Origin: Methanothrix sp.
GTDB lineage: Archaea > Halobacteriota > Methanosarcinia > Methanotrichales > Methanotrichaceae
Length of the DNA stretch: 16,709 bases
Assembly: GCA_023229165.1 (NCBI GenBank)
Contig: JALNZQ010000039.1
Coordinates: 1-16,709, forward strand
Reading direction: 5' to 3'
Below, in pieces: positions 13,526 to 16,709 of this stretch. The notes below the pieces were generated by a model. That model had not been told where the DNA came from and made no database searches. It worked only from the letters and a program-made list of their open reading frames with translations. How positions within the stretch are numbered: the first letter of the stretch is position 1; each line of letters begins with the position of its first letter. A program made the position numbers and the translations under genes.

Positions 13526-15554
13526 GTACCCTGAGAACCCGGGACCACTGCCTGCAGAGAAATTATGCAATAAATACAATAATCCTAATCCAATCAAAGG
13601 CGAAGGTGCTCTGGGAAACGAGAATACCGGGAAGATGTATCACGAAGGAACAGACAGGAAGTCGCTTGTAGAAACCCTTCAAAAGATGCTCAGGGACCTG
13701 AAAAAATATGACATTGGCAGTTCCGGCCCCAATAATGATGGAGTGGACGGGACGTTTGGAAACAGTACCGAAAACGCAGTAAAGCAGTTTCAGGAGGAGC
13801 ACAAGGACTGGGATAGCAATGCCCTCAAGGTCGACGGGCTGGTGGGGCCCGAGACGGCAGATGCTTTGAACAGGGAGATGGTGGGGAGATGGTATGACCA
13901 CTACCATACGCCAGTGGAGCTGGTGGATGGGGTGCCGTATCACACAGTAACCTCAGAATTTCTCAAAGAAGGCCTAAAGATCTTGCCAGAAGAAGCAAAA
14001 AGAAGCAAGGTGTTTTTAGTTGGACTCATACCTTCAATAGAAGTGACTTGCACTGTGCGAGTTCTTGGCTTTGACCTTGAGCCGGTTAAGGAGGGGACTA
14101 TATGCGAGATTGATGTTGATGGATATGTGCAAAAAACAACTACAAATAAAGACGGGATTGCGACTTTCAATGCATCAGATCAGACGAAATGCTGCCATGT
14201 GAAATGGGAACTGCCGGTTGATGGAGAAGGCAAATTGGCTGTTGAGCGCGAGATCATTCTTGAGCCCGCTGAAAAGGAAGACAAAAAGTACCGACTAAGC
14301 AACCTGGGTCATCAGCAAGCCGAATTATCCGACCAGGTCCGTTCGTACCAGCGAGAAATGGACCGGGATCAAACCGGTGATGAGTCGCATATCGCTGCCG
14401 AGGTCAGAGCATGGCACGATGGTGGTCCGAAGCCCCTAAAAGGTGGAAATATTACGGACAACGAAAACTCTGGATCAGTCTCCACAAATTCTATTGAAGG
14501 CGATATAATCGCTAATCAGGGGAGCCCATCAGGAACTACAACAGTTGGGCCAGTGATCCGTGTGGAACCCTACGTTGAGAACAGGAAGGAGGCACCACAT
14601 GATGGATATCTGCATGACAAAACAGGATCTATCGTCAAGATGGATATTCTTCGAGGCTCACATACTGCAGTTCGCTTAATCAATGCCGCTGGTTTGAATA
14701 TTCGTTCGAATAACCCTGACAATGCCGTGCCTATGGATCCAGCTGTCTGGATCGATCCGGGTAGCTCAAGCAGCCCTCGAACCATCTTTTTCTATGGCAG
14801 GCGTATCCCTAAAAGAGGAGATATCTCTGCTCTTCAACATTGCACGCAATTCGAGGTAATGATAAATGGCCATCCACAACGCTGCATACTTGTGGTCTGT
14901 GTCCTTAGATATCCTAACGATATCGCACTTATTGAGTTAATGGGAAATTCGCTTGTGTTGAATGCCCACGATGTACCACATCCGTATCATTTCCCTGAGC
15001 AAATTAATATTCCAAAAGGAAGGGACCCGTCAACAATCATTAATGATGTGCTTGCGAGGATGCAGGCAAAGGGATGGGCTACACTCGACCATCTTATCAT
15101 AAATGCTCATGGGTCCATTGACGGCAATACGTTGGAAGGCAAAATTCATGTTGGCGGCGTTTTAACCAATTCCCATTTCAACCAGTCGATCCAAAGCCTG
15201 GATCTATGGAATAGGCTTTCTGGAAAAGTGAAATATATATGGAGTATGGCCTGCTTTTCTGGTCAAGATCAATACTTATACTCCCAGATTGCTTCGAGGA
15301 CAGGAGCTTGGGTCACAGGTCCTGCGATGGCTACGCAGCCTGGGAGGCGAAAGGTATTGCAGAATAATCAAATCGAGTATGCCGAAAGTTTTGCTTATAA
15401 TCATTGGGATGGAGAGTATCTGCGCAGTCACGCCGGCAGTAATTTGCCACAAGAGACAGATCTGTTCTTCTATAAAGCACGACGTACAACTACACAGTCC
15501 AATCTGGGCAATTCCCTTTACTTCAACGTTGTTACAAAAATCCCACACCCTTAA
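13518..15554 (+). CDS. Putative CIS effector: PG-binding, carboxypeptidase-regulatory-like and caspase-fold-like domains
   Basis: A 678-aa modular protein. Residues 1-40 hold the conserved GALGNENTG start. Residues 45-122 are peptidoglycan-binding-like (LQKMLRDL, DGVDGTFGNSTENAVKQFQ, VDGLVGPETADALN). Residues 173-250 resemble a carboxypeptidase-regulatory/transthyretin-like beta domain (VRVLGFDLEPVKEG ... TTTNKDGIATF). Residues 255-350 form a charged linker. The last 320 residues include DHLIINAHGS (H531) and YIWSMACFSG (C579), hydrophobic strands ending in HG and AC, 48 residues apart, as in clan CD cysteine peptidases of caspase, gingipain and CHAT type. No signal peptide or membrane segment is visible, which fits loading into an injection system rather than Sec secretion. 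Domain calls are by eye. The adjacent divergent baseplate operon and the duplicated N-terminus support a cargo role. Alternative: a structural tail protein. Confidence 0.55.
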   Translation: MSEYPENPGPLPAEKLCNKYNNPNPIKGEGALGNENTGKMYHEGTDRKSLVETLQKMLRDLKKYDIGSSGPNNDGVDGTFGNSTENAVKQFQEEHKDWDSNALKVDGLVGPETADALNREMVGRWYDHYHTPVELVDGVPYHTVTSEFLKEGLKILPEEAKRSKVFLVGLIPSIEVTCTVRVLGFDLEPVKEGTICEIDVDGYVQKTTTNKDGIATFNASDQTKCCHVKWELPVDGEGKLAVEREIILEPAEKEDKKYRLSNLGHQQAELSDQVRSYQREMDRDQTGDESHIAAEVRAWHDGGPKPLKGGNITDNENSGSVSTNSIEGDIIANQGSPSGTTTVGPVIRVEPYVENRKEAPHDGYLHDKTGSIVKMDILRGSHTAVRLINAAGLNIRSNNPDNAVPMDPAVWIDPGSSSSPRTIFFYGRRIPKRGDISALQHCTQFEVMINGHPQRCILVVCVLRYPNDIALIELMGNSLVLNAHDVPHPYHFPEQINIPKGRDPSTIINDVLARMQAKGWATLDHLIINAHGSIDGNTLEGKIHVGGVLTNSHFNQSIQSLDLWNRLSGKVKYIWSMACFSGQDQYLYSQIASRTGAWVTGPAMATQPGRRKVLQNNQIEYAESFAYNHWDGEYLRSHAGSNLPQETDLFFYKARRTTTQSNLGNSLYFNVVTKIPHP

Positions 15555-15592
15555 AAAAATCCACTCCATGATTTAACAAGACCTGCAAAAAA
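15553..15592 (-). terminator. Oligo-T terminator signals for the minus-strand repeat gene
   Basis: A7 at 15553-15559 and A6 at 15587-15592 read as T-runs on the minus strand, 50-90 bases beyond the stop at 15641. They may terminate the minus-strand transcript before it runs into the effector gene's 3' end. Inferred from composition. Confidence 0.35.
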
Positions 15593-15640
15593 TCAGGATG
15601 CATACCATCACCGTCATGAGGCGAGTGAGTAGCGATAGAC

Positions 15641-15841
15641 TCAATTGGATTCAACTGCTGATGTCTCCCCCTCTGAAGATCCCTCTTGACCGGCAAAGGA
15701 GATGTCAAACTTGGTTTCAGGCTTTATGATCTTGAATGTGCCTTCGTCATCAGTTCTCTTATTCTTTGCCTCTCCATTGTCTACAGCCACACGAAACTCC
15801 ACATCTTTTATCGGGTTATGCTCCAGATCAACGATCTTCAC
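15641..15841 (-). CDS. Second half of a frameshift-split two-repeat beta-domain protein
   Basis: A 66-aa frame beginning at GTG 15841: KIVDLEHNPIKDVEF, VAVDNGEAKNKRTDDEG, then KPETKFDISFAG and an acidic Ser/Glu tail. It is a repeat of the domain in the upstream frame (DLEHNPIKDTEF, VAIDDGDAKNEKTDENG, PKTKFDLYLSG). The pattern DxxxxPIKDxxFxVxxxxGxxxxxxTDxxGxxxI is that of carboxypeptidase-regulatory-like beta domains. Its GTG overlaps the upstream stop (GTGTGA). If one base is restored, the two halves join as one continuous protein aligned repeat to repeat, so I read this as the 3' part of a broken gene, though coupled translation remains possible. Confidence 0.55.
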   Translation of the reverse strand: MKIVDLEHNPIKDVEFRVAVDNGEAKNKRTDDEGTFKIIKPETKFDISFAGQEGSSEGETSAVESN

Positions 15842-15850
15842 ACAAATTGC
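15677..15850 (-). repeat. Beta-domain coding repeat, unit B
   Basis: Related to 15955-16122 at both DNA and protein level, with the strongest match over the DLEHNPIKD block. The frame relative to unit A is shifted by one base at about 15841. Confidence 0.6.
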
Positions 15851-16206
15851 TCAGCAGGGTCCTCTTCAGATCCAACATCACGGGAGGGATCTTCAGATGT
15901 ACTTTCGCCGGCAATAGCTTCAGATCCTTCTTCATTGGAGGGACCTCCAGATCCACTTTTTCCTGAGAGATACAGATCAAATTTAGTCTTTGGGCTTGGA
16001 ATCCTGATCAATCCGTTCTCATCAGTTTTCTCATTTTTTGCATCTCCATCATCTATTGCCACACTAAACTCAGTATCTTTTATAGGATTATGCTCGAGGT
16101 CCAGGATATCTATGATAAAATCTCCTGCCGGGGAGATATCCTTGACCATGTACATCTTCTTCCCATTCCCCTCAGACCCCTCTGGCGTTGGAACCATAAG
16201 CATCAC
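15838..16206 (-). CDS. First half of a frameshift-split two-repeat beta-domain protein
   Basis: A 122-aa frame. Residues 1-20 (PTPEGSEGNGKKM) are polar, residues 29-84 form a carboxypeptidase-regulatory-like beta domain (DFIIDILDLEHNPIKDTEF, VAIDDGDAKNEKTDENGLIRI, TKFDLYLSG), and the rest is an acidic Ser/Gly/Glu linker ending EEDPAEQFV. The linker leads straight into the second unit of the other frame. I see no signal peptide. The start is GTG or ATG at 16206/16203, without a clear ribosome binding site. Location between an effector gene and its decayed copy, on the opposite strand, would also suit an immunity or adaptor role, but only the shared domain type ties it to the system. Confidence 0.55.
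   Translation of the reverse strand: MMLMVPTPEGSEGNGKKMYMVKDISPAGDFIIDILDLEHNPIKDTEFSVAIDDGDAKNEKTDENGLIRIPSPKTKFDLYLSGKSGSGGPSNEEGSEAIAGESTSEDPSRDVGSEEDPAEQFV
15955..16122 (-). repeat. Beta-domain coding repeat, unit A
   Basis: Upstream unit of the pair with 15677-15850, encoding residues 29-84 of the 122-aa frame. Confidence 0.6.
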
Positions 16207-16244
16207 TCTTATCTCTGTTGGGTTCTTGCCCGTTTGAACCAGTC

Positions 16245-16274
16245 AAAGCTCTGCTAAGATTTTAAAGCTCTGCT
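16245..16274. repeat. 11-base direct repeat upstream of the beta-domain gene
   Basis: AAAGCTCTGCT occurs at 16245-16255 and 16264-16274, 19 bases apart, about 40 bases before the minus-strand start at 16206 and in the divergent region with the decayed effector copy. It could be a regulator site or chance. Confidence 0.35.
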
Positions 16275-16297
16275 TTATCGCGTTAGGCTCGGTCGCT

Positions 16298-16358
16298 ATT
16301 TTCTCCACGGACCGCAAGATAGATAAGATTTATCGAATGATTGGCTTGAAATGAGCGA
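16298..16358 (+). repeat. Effector upstream/N-terminus repeat, copy 2
   Basis: Counterpart of 13463-13525, ending in the same ATGAGCGA start. The match covers the presumed promoter and leader, so this copy was once expressed like the 678-aa gene. Confidence 0.7.
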
Positions 16359-16709
16359 TCTTCCCGATGAAGGAAACGATTCAAACCAATTGCCTGCACG
16401 GGATCTATGCAATGTCTCTGGGGAGGGCAATCCCGTCTTGGGCAAAGGAGCTCTGGGCAATGAGAAGACCCGGGAAGATGTACTAATCCGTCACCTCCAT
16501 TCGACATTATGTGCTCTAGGGACCCTATTGAAAATCCAAATTTCCCGAAGGATGGTATTCGGGACGGGATGCTTAAGAAATCAGTGGACCAAATTGGCGG
16601 TGCGATATTCTCCTGGTAACATTTCTATTGGGAAAACTGGATGCCGAATTGTCGGCAGGCTTGATGTCAGGGGCTCATAATAATCTCGCTCAGGTTTGAG
16701 ATGCTGATC
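16351..16709 (+). pseudogene. Decayed effector paralogue, N-terminal part (runs off window)
   Basis: The frame opens like the 678-aa effector: LPARDLCN against LPAEKLCN, NPVLGKGALGNEKT against NPIKGEGALGNENT, and the DNA match extends through GGGAAGATGTA. An extra C in ACCCGGGAAG (one more than in ACCGGGAAG of the intact gene) breaks the frame there, after which the track frame reads Arg/Leu-rich noise to a stop at 16678. In another frame KDGIRDGMLKKSVDQ vaguely recalls DGVDGTFGNSTENAVKQ of the peptidoglycan-binding-like domain, followed by stops. So it is a frameshifted remnant of a second effector gene. Its 3' part and any replaced C-terminal toxin domain lie beyond position 16709. Confidence 0.6.

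Noticed and set aside
7928..15554. Whole region as an integrated prophage
   Set aside because: No integrase, terminase, portal, capsid or attachment repeat is visible; only baseplate parts and modular cargo-like genes are present.
15686..16237. 183-aa plus-strand ORF opposite the two-repeat protein
   Set aside because: Low-complexity Ser/Pro/Phe shadow of the acidic repeats on the minus strand; repeats make sense only in the minus frames.
1..16709. CRISPR array, tRNA or rRNA genes
   Set aside because: No regularly spaced identical repeats and no cloverleaf or rRNA-like segment was seen by reading both strands.

Overview
The window looks like the chromosome of a methanogenic archaeon, most likely of the Methanosarcinales and Methanothrix (Methanosaeta)-like. 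The reasons are a UPF0212/DUF555 protein (a family found almost only in methanogens and relatives), an XPD/Rad3-type helicase, a thiM-thiE pair, TATA-type promoters with AGGAGG-type ribosome binding sites, frequent GTG starts, paired PEGA/Ig-like surface proteins and roughly 50% G+C. The genus is an inference from gene content, not an alignment.

Layout. Positions 1-4703 are housekeeping: the 3' end of a helicase gene (+), UPF0212 (-), a small histone-deacetylase-family enzyme (+), an asparagine-synthase-like PP-loop protein without a glutaminase active site (-), and thiM-thiE (+, GTGA overlap). Positions 4808-7854 hold two cell-envelope PEGA/Ig-like proteins whose promoters, leaders and signal peptides are duplicated copies. 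The second has an internal membrane anchor and a predicted cytoplasmic tail ending in four zinc-ribbon CxxC knuckles. A bidirectional hairpin at 7893-7924 separates this block from the next.

Positions 13392-7928 (-) form one tight operon for the baseplate of a contractile injection system (CIS, phage-tail-like): a previously unlisted 34-aa ORF, spike (gpV/gp5), PAAR-type tip, gp25/W wedge, baseplate J, tail protein I, then two uncharacterised proteins. Neighbouring genes mostly overlap by 1-4 bases. No sheath, tube, ATPase or tape measure lies in the window, and there are no phage head, terminase or integrase genes, so it reads as an injection system rather than a prophage.

Positions 13463-16709 form the likely cargo region, transcribed away from the baseplate operon. 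A 678-aa protein joins a peptidoglycan-binding-like domain, a carboxypeptidase-regulatory-like beta domain, a linker, and a C-terminal domain with the His-Gly and Ala-Cys blocks of clan CD (caspase/gingipain/CHAT-fold) cysteine peptidases. Its promoter region and N-terminus recur in a decayed copy at 16298-16709. Between them, on the other strand, is a two-repeat protein of the same beta-domain type that a one-base frameshift appears to have split in two. I read this as an effector-cassette locus: a conserved delivery N-terminus with a variable C-terminus, served by the adjacent injection apparatus.
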